Shown one piece after another: positions 34,007 through 44,800 of a stretch of DNA of 64,000 nucleotides. Position 1 is the stretch's first letter. Each line of letters starts with the position of its first letter. The stretch spans positions 4,190,429-4,254,428 of the forward strand of contig JACEVL010000045.1 in assembly GCA_020284085.1 (NCBI GenBank). Reading direction: 5' to 3'. The notes under the pieces were generated by a model, which saw only the letters and a list, made by a program, of their open reading frames with translations, was not told the DNA's origin and made no database searches. The stretch comes from Aporrectodea caliginosa (taxonomy: Eukaryota; Annelida; Clitellata; Crassiclitellata; Lumbricidae). Made by a program: the position numbers and the translations under genes.

Positions 34007-35453
34007 ATTCATTCATTCATTCAAACATTTATATCGCGCCCCTTCAAGGTAACTACTCAGAAGCGCTCCCAACTCCAGCCCGGGTAAAAAGGTAAGTTTT
34101 CAAATAGCCATAAAACGTATCAGTACATGATCTCGGGAAGAGGCGTAGCTCCCGAGGAAGGCTATTCCAAACCCTAGCCTACCACAGAGAATGCACGGTT
34201 CTGCATTGTTGCTGTGCGGGCATACGGGACCACCACTACCCCCTCTCAGCAGAGCGAAGGGAGCGACTACCCTGAGCCCCCGATACCGGTTGACAGAGTC
34301 TATTAGGATGGCGGGTGCAAGGCCCAGTTGGCATTGCCAGACCAGAGAGACAACTCTATACTCGATGCGCTGTCGGACAGGAAGTCAATGCAGAGCTTCT
34401 GTGCCTAGTGACATGATCATATTTTGGTATTTGGTCGATGAGTCGCGCTGCAGCTCGCAGTACACGATCAAGGCAAGACAACCGGCTAGAGCCGCTAGAC
34501 GGCAGACCAGAATAGAGGGTTAAACAGTGATCAAGCCGCGCCGTAATGAAGGCATGAACAAGAGTAGTCGTAGCGCTCGCTGTAAGCGAACGTGCAACAG
34601 AACGGAGTTGACGCAGCTGGTAATATCAATCACGACTAAGGCGATGCAGATGTGGCGCAAAGGTAAGCTCCCTATCTAACAGGATACCGAGGTCACGGGC
34701 TGTAGCTGAAAAATTGTAGGTATGAAATTTAATAGCCAGGTCTTCCAAGTTAAGCTTGGCAAGCTGCTGCCTAGTACCCAGCCACATGAATTTAGTCTTT
34801 GCCGAATTCAGACGTAAGCGATTAGATGACATCCATGTTTCCAACCTGACCAGGGCACGACCCATTTCCCCGACAGCCAAAGCAGCATTTACGGGTCGGC
34901 AGTGAATATAAGACTGTATATCATCTGCATAAAGCTGGCCCTGGGCCTGACTATCTGCCAGGAGTGTGGAAAGCCCAGAGGTATAGATGATATACACAAG
35001 AGCGGGCCAAGGACAGAGCCCTGGGGAAACCATAAGGTGCAGGTACCCATCTAGACCTTGTAGGGCCATGGACCACACTAAGCGTACGCCCACTCAAGAA
35101 GGAGCTACGCCATTCAAGAAACCCCCACACAGCCCAAATGTAACATGCAACCGCTTAAGCAAGATGTCGTGGTCAACAGTGTCAAAAGCGGCGCTGACAT
35201 CAAACAGTGCAGTGAGCTCGGAACGATCGATGGCCCCGTAGATGTCGGATAAGAGGCGAAGCAGCAGTGTTTCCGTTGAGTGGAACCTCCTGAATCCTGA
35301 TTGGCACGATGGCAGGAGGTTGTTCTTCTCCAAGTGGTCAATTAGTTGACACGCCACTATCTTTTCGATGATCTTTGATAGAAAAGAAAAACTGGCTATT
35401 GGCCTGTAGTTAGTCGGGTCCGCTGGATAGTATATAATATTGAACCACATCAT
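34007..35453 (-). mobile_element. 5'-truncated CR1/L2-like LINE with intact 3' end
   Basis: The minus strand reads the reverse transcriptase from YRPIASFSFLSKIIEKIVAC through QSGFRRFHSTETLLLRLLSD, AAFDTVDHDILLKRL (motif A) and, after a frame break near 35093, LYADDIQSY (motif C), MSSNRLRLNSAKTKFMWLG and TARDLGILLDREL. It continues with LVHAFITARLDHCLTLYSGL and RVLRAAARLI at about 34420-34570. The 3' end is the hairpin tail AGCGCTTCTGAGTAG...GGGCGCGATATAAATG followed by a (GAAT)n run at 34007-34022. Frame breaks make it inactive, but this copy defines the 3' tail found alone elsewhere in the window. Confidence 0.85.
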
Positions 35454-35483
35454 ATCATATTGACTCTAACATCGTTTAGATTA

Positions 35484-35545
35484 GCGCAGGGAGCGCCTCT
35501 GAGTAGGAATCTTGACGAGGCGCTATGTAAATGTTTCGAAAATAA
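35484..35545 (+). mobile_element. LINE 3' tail hairpin, isolated
   Basis: GAGCGCCTCTGAGTAGG ... CGAGGCGCTATGTAAATG, oriented opposite to the LINE at 34007-35453. An AT-rich tail follows. Confidence 0.55.
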
Positions 35546-35597
35546 ATATAAAAAATATATATATAATTGTATATGTACATGTATATATAGGCAGCGG

Positions 35598-35873
35598 TTA
35601 GACATGCAGTCGCCAGGTGAAGGGCATTTTCGATATCCAACTGTGGAAGGCCAGTAAGAAATGATGAGTTTTGAGGAGTTTCTTAAAGGAAGAGAAAGAG
35701 TTCGATCGAAGAAACATTGGTAATCGATACCATTCCTTTTGGACAACAACATGGAGTGCTCGAGTCAGCTGGGTCAGTAATCGTTGCGCTCTCAGCCAGT
35801 GGAGATGTGTGCAGATTCCATGCTTACGCGCATTAACTAAAAGCCGAGCGTGTCTTATCATATTGTCGACCAT
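35598..35873 (-). mobile_element. LINE C-terminal fragment
   Basis: The minus strand reads RALHVVVQKEWYRLPMFLRS then FSSFKKLLKTHHF, the W-LP-LR...FK--LKT-LF motif that ends many CR1/L2-type ORFs. No RT domain is attached. Confidence 0.55.
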
Positions 35874-36703
35874 CGTCCTGGAAGGTCTCCCATTACATTT
35901 TACGAGCTGTTACCTTTGACTTTGCAAACCGTTTGAAAACGCAGGTGCAGCGGTTTTGTAAGGTACTAAAATGCGCCAATATAGACATACACTAACATAC
36001 ACTATAGCGGTATTCAAGTATCTCACACCACACGTAAAGGCTATATATAGGCCTATGAGGTATCATCTAACATATTGAACAAGCTATATGTAGGCTACGG
36101 TAAGATACAAGTTAAATCCAATCAACGAAGTAATGCAAGTTGTTGCGAGTGATAAAAGATGAAAAGTTGTATACAATCAACTGAATTTGGAGGTACAAAA
36201 GCAATGGGCCTTCCTGAGGGCCAATCTGAGGAGACAGGATAGTAGGCCTACGTATTCTGGCAAGATGGCAACGCTTGTTCAGGTTGAATTTCTTGCTCAC
36301 CAGATGTCATATGACAATTCATGTAGATAGGATCTGCTGACTGCTTTGCTGACGATGTACGCGTACTTTTCTTTTCTGAAGGTAAAAGTATTTAGGTGGC
36401 GCCCGATTGCCCGAAGCAAGCTTTGCTGACGATGTGCTCTTTTCATTTAGTAGTGCTTGGGGTCCTACAGTAAAAAAGCCGAAAGTGTGAATAAAATCTG
36501 TAAAACAGAAACTAGGGAAAGAATAGCTGCAAGATTGAAACAATTGTGGCAGTCACCGAAAGAAACACGTATACATGTACACTGATCTGATACGATACCA
36601 GTTTCCACATAAAAAGTTGCTGTTGTTGTTACATTAACATGCCAAGAGAACGCAGGTCTACAGATGATATATAATTAGAATCTGGTTACAGGAAAATAGA
36701 GTC
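35874..36703. other. Non-coding DNA, nothing recognised
   Basis: AT-rich sequence ending exactly where the LTR of the truncated retrotransposon begins. Confidence 0.4.
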
Positions 36704-38490
36704 TGTGAACTAATGTTTTGCATATATAATGAGCACAGGTGTTCCTTAGGTTGATATATATATATATATATAAAATGTGTATCGATTGTTAAGCGTTTTA
36801 GTCTTAGGCCTTAGTTGCGCTGTCGGCTCGTGGGCGCTTGGCCTAAAGTAGCCTAAACTTTGGCTGACGATAGATTCTCTACACGTGCAGTTAGCGCGCC
36901 AAACTTAGAAACTGCTGATGACAGTGAATTTGAACTATACAGTGTAGTACAGTTGTTTTAAGGCAAGAGTGTAGTTTGTTGTTATTAAACTGTGTTTGAA
37001 GAAAGAAAGAAACATTCAAAGAACTGTGTCAATTTAATTCTTAAACAGTTAGAAGACGTTGAGCAATTTATATGTAGAGATAAGGAAAGTTCTTGAGGTA
37101 GGTCACAACTAAGAAAGAAAAGAGTTGGTGACATATTTGGTGGCAGCAGCGCTGGAATTCTGGAAACAACGTCTGGGATTCGAAACAACGTCTGGGATTC
37201 GAAACAACGTCTGGGATTCGAAACAACGTCTGGGATTCGAAACAACGTCTGGGATTCGAAACAACGTCGACTGGTGAATACGCATTCAAATCATTGGTAA
37301 ATCTACGACAACGAAAGCCTCAACGACAAAGGTATAAAAGTTGGTTGTTATCAAACAAAGAACAATCCCCAATACTTCAAACACAAAAGAAAACTGGTGT
37401 TTTCCAGAAAGGACAGCACTGAAGTAAAGAAGTAAGATGGAGAAATTAAGTGTCAAAAAACAAGCAGAACTGAAGAAGATGTCTTCTGAAAGATTAAAAC
37501 AGCGCTTGTTGAAGGCTGGTTTTGAAGAAGAGAAACTGAAAGATATGTCACGTGAGGACATGTTAGAAGCGCTAGCTGAAGTCTGGCTTAAGGAAGAAGC
37601 AGAAGAAGAAGGTGCTGTCGGCGGTGTTGTGGAAAAGGTTATTGAAAAACCGCCTGGACTTATGTCTATGGAGATGATGATGCAGTGGATGATGATGAAA
37701 GAAGAAAGAGAGGAGAAACGAAGACAAGAAGAGAAAGAAAGAGAGGAGATACGAAGACAAGAAGAGAAAGAGAAAGAGGAGAAACGGAGACAAAGAAGAG
37801 AAAGAAATGCGACAGGAAGAATTACGTCTTCAGAGAGAAAAGGAAGAGAAGGCAGAACGTCTTCAGAGAGAAAAGGAAGAGAAGGCAGAACGTCTTCAGA
37901 GAGAAAAAGAAGAGAAAGCAGAAAATGCACCATGACAGGAAGAATTACGTCTTCAAAGAGAGAAAGAAGAATTGCAAAGGCAGCAATTTGAAATTCAATT
38001 AGAGCAATTGAGAAAAGATAGAGAAGATGCTGAAAGGAGAAGATTAGAGCAGATGATTGAATTTGAAAAAGGCGCGAAAAAGTGACGAAGAGATACGTCA
38101 GCAACAGATTGAAGAGAAGAGACTACGTGAAGAAGAAAAGGAAAAGTGCGAATTTCAGAGTTGGAGCGAGCAGAACAGGTTGGATGACAAGAAGAACTGA
38201 AATTACAGAAAGAAAGTTATGGAGAAGGCGGAAGAGGAAAGACAAGAACTGCTTAAAGTTGGAAACCAAACAAAATATAGCATTAAAAGAAGCACAACTC
38301 AAAGAGGAGAAGCGAAATAGAGAAGCTCAAGAGCAAAGAAGAGAAGAAGAACGAGAAGAACAGAAAAGGAAACAGGAAGAAAGTGAAACGATGGTTTCGA
38401 AAATAAAGAAAATTGGTGATGCCATGAAACACGTGTTACCTAAAAGCCAAACGATATGATGGAGGTGCCATTATATTTCGAAACGGTGGA
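36704..38490 (+). pseudogene. Truncated, frameshifted copy of the Gmr1-like retrotransposon
   Basis: This holds a 430-bp LTR (36704-37133, TGTGAAC...GGTGACA), the same TATT spacer and primer site TGGTGGCAGCAGCG as the intact element, the 19-bp tandem leader (five copies of the AACGTCTGGGATTCGAA unit, about 37165-37270), and the start of gag at 37437. The gag N-terminus is virtually the same as in the intact copy. The frame is then broken by a one-base insertion near 37792, an insertion at 37928, an extra G near 38071 and further indels. Homology stops at about 38490, before protease, and no second LTR follows. The LTR lacks about 50 bp present in the intact copy, so this belongs to a different subfamily. 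Orientation is opposite to the intact element. Confidence 0.88.
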
Positions 38491-39018
38491 GGCGGACCAT
38501 GACATCGCCAATGCCTTTGTGCCGACAGGGCACTGACTACAGCATTGTAAACACATACGGTAGCCTACTGTCAAATACAAATGGACTACCTACGCAAATA
38601 TGGGAGTCGTTTCAGAAACGGATTGAGCAGCAGGATATGATCGTGCAAACCACTCTCCATGTCTTACAGTAGTTATTGCCCTGTGGCCTAGGTATTCGAA
38701 GCCTCTGCTGTAATGGGTGGCATATTTTATTCACAATTACTCACGACATAAAACGATAGAGTTTGGACTACAATGTAAATATGATACATTCAAGCTTATG
38801 GCATTTAGGAGGGGCAGCAATTTATGGGAAGAAGCGTATGGGCTTCGTATGGATAGAATTCTGGTGAAAGCGCAGTACACCAATCGTCACCTCCCGACCT
38901 AGACCATAGATATTAGATGTTTGCCTATAACATCACAGTACTCCATAAAATCATGCTCACTTACACAGCTAAGCTGGTCACAACAGAAGACGTCAACAAC
39001 TCGTAACTCGTTCCCGGA
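38491..39018. other. Non-coding DNA, nothing recognised
   Basis: Lies between the broken end of the retrotransposon fragment and the 33-bp minisatellite. Confidence 0.4.
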
Positions 39019-39857
39019 GTCAGTCGCTAAGGAATGACCGACTGACTTTAAATGAGTCGCTAAGGAATGACCGACTGACTGTTAATGAGTCGCTAAGGAA
39101 TGACCGACTGACTTTAAATGAGTCGCTAAGGAATGACCGACTGACTTTAAATGAGTCGCTAAGGAATGACCGACTGACTTTAAATGAGTCGCTAAGGAAT
39201 GACCGACTGACTTTAAATGAGTCGCTAAGGAATGACCGACTTACTTTAAATGAGTCGCTAAGGAATGACCGACTGACTGTTAATGAGTCGCTAAGGAATG
39301 ACCGACTGACTGTTAATGAGTCGCTAAGGAATGACCGGCCGACTTTAAATGAGTCGCTAAGGAATGACCGACTGTTAATGAGTCGCTAAGGAATGACCGA
39401 CTGACTTTAAATGAGTCGCTAAGGAATGACCGACTGACTGTTAATGAGTCGCTATAAGGAATTACCGACTGACTGTTAATGAGTCGCTAAGGAATGACCG
39501 ACTGACTGTTAATGAGTCGCTAAGGAATGACCGACTGACTGTTAATGAGTCGCTAAGGAATGACCGACTGACTGTTAATGAGTCGCTAAGGAATGACCGA
39601 CTGACTGTTAATGAGTCGCTAAGGAATGACCGACTGACTTTAAATGAGTCGCTAAGGAATGACCGACTGTTAATGAGTCGCTAAGGAATGACCGACTGAC
39701 TTTAAATGAGTCGCTAAGGAATGACCGACTGACTGTTAATGAGTCGCTATAAGGAATTACCGACTGACTGTTAATGAGTCGCTAAGGAATGACCGACTGA
39801 CTGTTAATGAGTCGCTAAGGAATTACCGACTGACTGTTAATGAGTTAGCGACTGTTA
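39019..39857 (+). repeat. 33-bp minisatellite, about 25 units
   Basis: The unit is GAGTCGCTAAGGAATGACC followed by GACTGACT and either TTAAAT or GTTAAT. GAGTCG and CGACT(G)AC words give each unit short inverted repeats. A block containing a shortened unit and the variant GCTATAAGGAATTACC occurs twice (about 39361-39520 and 39660-39830), indicating a higher-order duplication. Confidence 0.95.
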
Positions 39858-40622
39858 ACAACTTGGCCGACTAAATCACATGCTTATAGGCCCTATCAAC
39901 TGACTAATGCGTTGACTTCCTAGGAAATTGGTAGCCTATGTCTTCTATAGTTATTTAATGTAATGGATTTTACTGCCTACTGCAGTATTGACAGACCGAT
40001 CGATGACTGTGAATTATTGTTAATGTGAATTTATTAAAGAAGACGATAAGATGCATACAAGTGTTTGTGAAAGGAATAAAATACACAACCAAGTTGCACT
40101 GCAGTGCTGCAACCCATTCCATATTGATTATTCCATTGGCTACCAACCTTTTACAGAGCAAAGCACCCTTAGTAGAAGTCATTCAGTCAACGACAACTGG
40201 CCTTTTTTCTATAGTCTATTTTTCTTTCAGTTAGTTATTTATTTTAACCCTTTCCAGCCCATGGTTCCAATTGGACACAAGCATTTTTGGGACGGTAGAC
40301 TGCACAGAAAAGGCTGTGGATTGAGCTGGAACCAAATGGACCCTTGGCCAGTTTTGTGCAATAAATTGCGATAAATTTATTTTTGTGGTGGTTATTACTT
40401 ACTTTACATGTGTATGACGCGGTTCACCCGAAAAAATTCGGTCTGGAAAGGTCGACGAGCGATCGGATGTTCCTTGTATTTAGCCACGACTATTTCTACA
40501 CTACTTTTATATTTTAGCTGGTCGTATAGTAGCGTTTTATCATATCTAGCGCGTCTTACTGTCTAGAGATTTAAGGGCGACCTGTAACAATATATACAGT
40601 ATATATATATATATATAGCCTA
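39858..40622. other. Non-coding DNA with a possible piggyBac-like relic
   Basis: At 40244 TTAACCCTTTCCAG and at 40443-40451 CTGGAAAGG could be decayed ends of a TTAA-targeted element, but the right TTAA is missing. No gene is supported. Confidence 0.3.
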
Positions 40623-40772
40623 CAGGAGCGTAGCCAGACTTAAATTCTAGAGGAGGCAACTTGGCAAAATTCTGGTTATTGGGGTCATTGGTCAATAGAA
40701 GTTCCAGTATATAAAGAAAGCAAGATCGAGGAGGCTACTGCCTCCTCGTGCCTCCATGTAGCTACGCCTATG
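40623..40772. mobile_element. hAT-type MITE, 150 bp, with 8-bp target duplication
   Basis: Flanked by ATAGCCTA at 40615-40622 and 40773-40780. The ends are CAGGAGCGTAGCCAG and, on the other strand, CATAGGCGTAGCTAC. No coding capacity; a GAGGAGGC / GCCTCCTC pair inside adds to the symmetry. Confidence 0.82.
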
Positions 40773-40780
40773 ATAGCCTA

Positions 40781-41802
40781 TATAGCTTAAATATATAGTC
40801 TATATTATGTGTGTATGTGTACGTGTGTACCATAGGCGGCTGTTCGTTGGCGTCATCATGCAGCCTCCATAATCATAGGCGCCGACGTTTGCTTTTGTCT
40901 TTGGGTGCATCGGTTCTACACTGGGAGAATGTTTTATATTCTACATTGCCGTAATTTAGGTGAGTTTCAGCGCATTTTCGGAGAACGAAAATTGTTTTCT
41001 TGTCAAGGGTTAGGCCTAACGTTACGTTGTTAGGAAAAGTATTTGAAACTGACGTTATTATTTATTCATTATTTCATCGTGCAATGTTGGATATTTGTGA
41101 AAAATTTGAATCTAAGGCCCGAATTCTTCTGGATGCGACGCCCCACTGAACTTTCTCTCCATGGGTGCCCTATGCCCTCCATCAATTTCCACTCACTTAA
41201 GGCTGTGAGCTGGATTCTTAACTTGCTTATCTGCAATACATTTATAAGCTCTTCTTCCTACTCGCTGTGTAGTTTTGGCCTTTTGGGTCATCATTAAAAT
41301 TATTTTTATTCAGTCTTTTTTTTTATTCTCGCAATACACATTCTTCTCATTCGTCGTTGTCGTCGTCGTCATTTTCTCCTTTTCTCCTTCTCCTCCTCCT
41401 CCTCCTCCTCCTCCTTCTCCTCCTCCTCCTCCTCCTCCTCCTCCTGCTCCTCCTCCTCCTCCTCCGTCTCCTTCTTCTTCAAGTTGTCTGCCCTTAGACA
41501 TGCAGGTTCCAACTTCCAACGTCTGATTACACCACTCGAGATCCTCTCTGGATCTTTCACCCTGCTGTATCAATCCGTCGTCATCCTGTCGTGCAGTATC
41601 TGTCTGATTTTTCCTCTTGTCCTCCTCTCTCCATTCTGCCATCAATGACTGGTACAATGCTTAGAGCGTACGTCCATTGCACCTCTGTGCGAGAGTGCGT
41701 GCGGATTGCGGTTCGCCTCCCGATGCTTTCCGAGCCAAAAGAAGACGCGCACAGTGGCGTAACCAGGGTTTTCAAAAAAATTACGCAGTTTCGTCGTTAG
41801 TC
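40781..41802. other. Non-coding DNA with a (CTC)n microsatellite
   Basis: A (CTC/CTT)n tract at about 41382-41485 gives poly-Pro and poly-Glu/Gly frames that are artefacts. CAGTGGCGTAACCAGGG at 41753-41769 resembles a hAT terminus just before the big minisatellite, but no partner end was found. Confidence 0.45.
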
Positions 41803-44800
41803 AGTGCCTTAAGAAAGGCGACATTATCCAGCGCCTCCTCACAGGCGAGATCTTCCAGCGCCTCTTCACAGGCGAAATCTTTCAGCGCCTCTTCACAGAC
41901 GAGGTCTGTCAGTGCCTTAAGAAAGGCGACATCATCCAGCGCCTCCTCACAGGCGAGATCTTCCAGCGCCTCTTCACAGGCGAAATCTTTCAGCGCCTCT
42001 TCACAGACGAGATCTTTCTGCGCCTCTTCACAGACGAGAGCTTTCAGCGCCTCTTCACAGGCAAGATCTCTTAGCGCCTCTTCACAGGCGAGGTCTGTCA
42101 GTGCCTTAAGAAAGGCGAAATCATCCAGCGCCTCTTCACAGACGAGATCTTTCAGCGCCTCTTCACAGGCGAGATCTTTCAGCGCCTCTTCACAGGCGAG
42201 ATCTTTCAGCGCCTCTTCACAGGCGAGATCTTTCAGCGCCTCTTCACAGGCGAGAGCCACTCAGCGCATCTTCACAGGCGAGATCTCTTAGCGCCTCTTC
42301 ACAGGCGAGGTCTGTCAGTGCCTTAAGAAAGGCGATCATCATACATCTTTCCAGCGCCTCTTCACAGGCGAGATCTTTCAGCGCCTCTTCACAGGCGAGA
42401 TCTTTCAGCAGCTTCACAGGCGAGATCTTTCAGCGCCTCTTCACAGGCGAGATCTTTCAGCGCCTCTTCACAGGCGAGATCTTTCAGCGCCTCTTCACAG
42501 GCGAGATCTTTCAGCGCCTCTTCACAGGCGAGATCTTTCAGCGCCTCTTCACAGGCGAGATCTTTCAGCGCCTCTTCACAGGCGAGATCTTTCAGCGCCT
42601 CTTCACAGGCGAGATCTTTCAGCGCCTCTTCACAGGCGAGATCTTTCAGCGCCTCTTCACAGGCGAGATCTTTCCAGCGCCTCTTCACAGGCGAGATCTT
42701 TCAGCGCCTCTTCACAGGCGAGGTCTGTCAGCGCCTTCTTCACAGGCGAGATCTTCCAGCGCCTCTTCACAGGCGAGATCTTCCAGCGCCTCTTCACAGG
42801 CGAAATCTGTCAGCGCCTCTTCACAGGCGAGATCTTTCAGCGCCAGAGGCGAGATCTTTCAGCGCCTCTTCACAGGCGAGATCTTTCAGCGCCTCTTCAC
42901 AGGCGAGATCTTTCAGCGCCTCTTCACAGGCGAGATCTTTCAGCGCCTCTTCACAGGCGAGATCTTCCAGCGCCTCTTCACAGGCGAGATCTTTCAGCGC
43001 CTCTTCACAGGCGAGATCTTTCAGCGCCTCTTCACAGGCGAGATCTTTCAGCGCCTCTTCACAGGCGAGATCTTTCAGCGCCTCTTCACAGGCGAGATCT
43101 TTCAGCGCCTCTTCACAGGCGAGATCTTCCAGCGCCTCTTCACAGGCGAGATCTTTCAGCGCCTCTTCACAGGCGAGGTCTGTCAGTGCCTTAAGAAAGG
43201 CGACATCATCAGCGCCTCTTCACAGGCGAGATCTTTCAGCGCCTCTTCACAGGCGAAATCTTTCAGCGCCTCTTCACAGACGAGATCTTTCTGCGCCTCT
43301 TCACAGACGAGAGCTTTCAGCGCCTCTTCACAGGCGAGATCTCTTCAGCGCCTCTTCACAGGCGAGGTCTGTCAGCGCCTTAAGAAAGGCGACATCATCC
43401 AGCGCCTCTTCACAGACGAGATCTTTCAGCGCCTCTTCACAGGCGAGATCTTTCAGCGCCTCTTCACAGGCGAGATCTCTTCAGCGCCTCTTCACAGGCG
43501 AGATCTTTCAGCGCCTCTTCACAGGCGAGATCTTTCAGCGCCTCTTCACAGGCGAGATCTTTCAGCGCCTCTTCACAGGCGAGATCTGTCAGCGCCTCTT
43601 CACAGGCGAGATCTTTCCAGCGCCTCTTCACAGGCGAGATCTTTCAGCGCCTCTTCACAGGCGAAATCTTTCAGCGCCTCTTCACAGGCGAGATCTTTCA
43701 GCGCCTCTTCACAGGCGAGATCTTTCAGCGCCTCTTCACAGGCGAGATCTTTCAGCGCCTCTTCACAGGCGAGATCTTTCAGCGCCTCTTCACAGGCGAG
43801 ATCTTTCAGCGCCTCTTCACAGGCGAGATCTTTCAGCGCCTCTTCACAGGCGAGATCTTTCAGCGCCTCTTCACAGGCGAGATCTTTCAGCGCCTCTTCA
43901 CAGGCGAGATCTGTCAGCGCCTCTTCACAGGCGAGATCTTCCAGCGCCTCTTCACAGGCGAGATCTTTCAGCGCCTCTTCACAGGCGAGATCTTTCAGCG
44001 CCTCTTCACAGACGAGATCTTTCAGCGCCTCTTCACAGGCGAGATCTTTCAGCGCCTCTTCACAGGCGAGATCTTTCAGCGCCTCTTCACAGGCGAGATC
44101 TTTCAGCGCCTCTTCACAGGCGAGATCTTTCAGCGCCTCTTCACAGGCGAGATCTTTCAGCGCCTCTTCACAGGCGAGATCTTTCAGCGCCTCTTCACAG
44201 ACGAGATCTTTCAGCGCCTCTTCACAGGCGAGATCTTCAGCGCCTCTTCACAGGCGAGATCTTTCCAGCGCCTCTTCACAGGCGAGATCTTTCAGCGCCT
44301 CTTCACAGCGAGATCTTTCAGCGCCTTCTTCACAGGCGAGATCTTTCAGCGCCTCTTCACAGGCGAGATCTTTCAGCGCCTCTTCACAGGCGAGATCTTT
44401 CAGCGCCTCTTCACAGGCGAGATCTTTCAGCGCCTCTTCACAGGCGAGCGAGATCTTTCAGCGCCTCTTCACAGGCGAGATCTTTCAGCGCCTCTTCACA
44501 GGCGAGATCTTTCAGCGCCTCTTCACAGGCGAGATCTTTCAGCGCCTCTTCACAGGCGAGATCTTTCAGCGCCTCTTCACAGGCGAGATCTTTCAGCGCC
44601 TCTTCACAGGCGAGATCTGTCAGCGCCTCTTCACAGGCGAGATCATCCAGCGCCTCTTCACAGGCGAGATCTTTCAGCGCCTCTTCACAGGCGAGATCTT
44701 TCAGCGCCTCTTCACAGGCGAGATCTTTCAGCGCCTCTTCACAGGCGAGATCTTTCAGCGCCTCTTCACAGGCGAGATCTCTTAGCGCCTCTTCACAGGC

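Noticed and set aside
39019..39857. CRISPR-like array of 33-bp repeats
   Set aside because: Units are head-to-tail with no unique spacers, and the genome is eukaryotic; this is a minisatellite.
40244..40452. piggyBac-like MITE (TTAA CCCTTTCCAG ... CTGGAAAGG)
   Set aside because: The right-hand TTAA is missing and the inverted ends match only about nine bases.
41310..41657. Poly-Gly, poly-Pro or poly-Glu open frames
   Set aside because: They follow a (CTC)n tract in several frames and on both strands, with no domain or start context.
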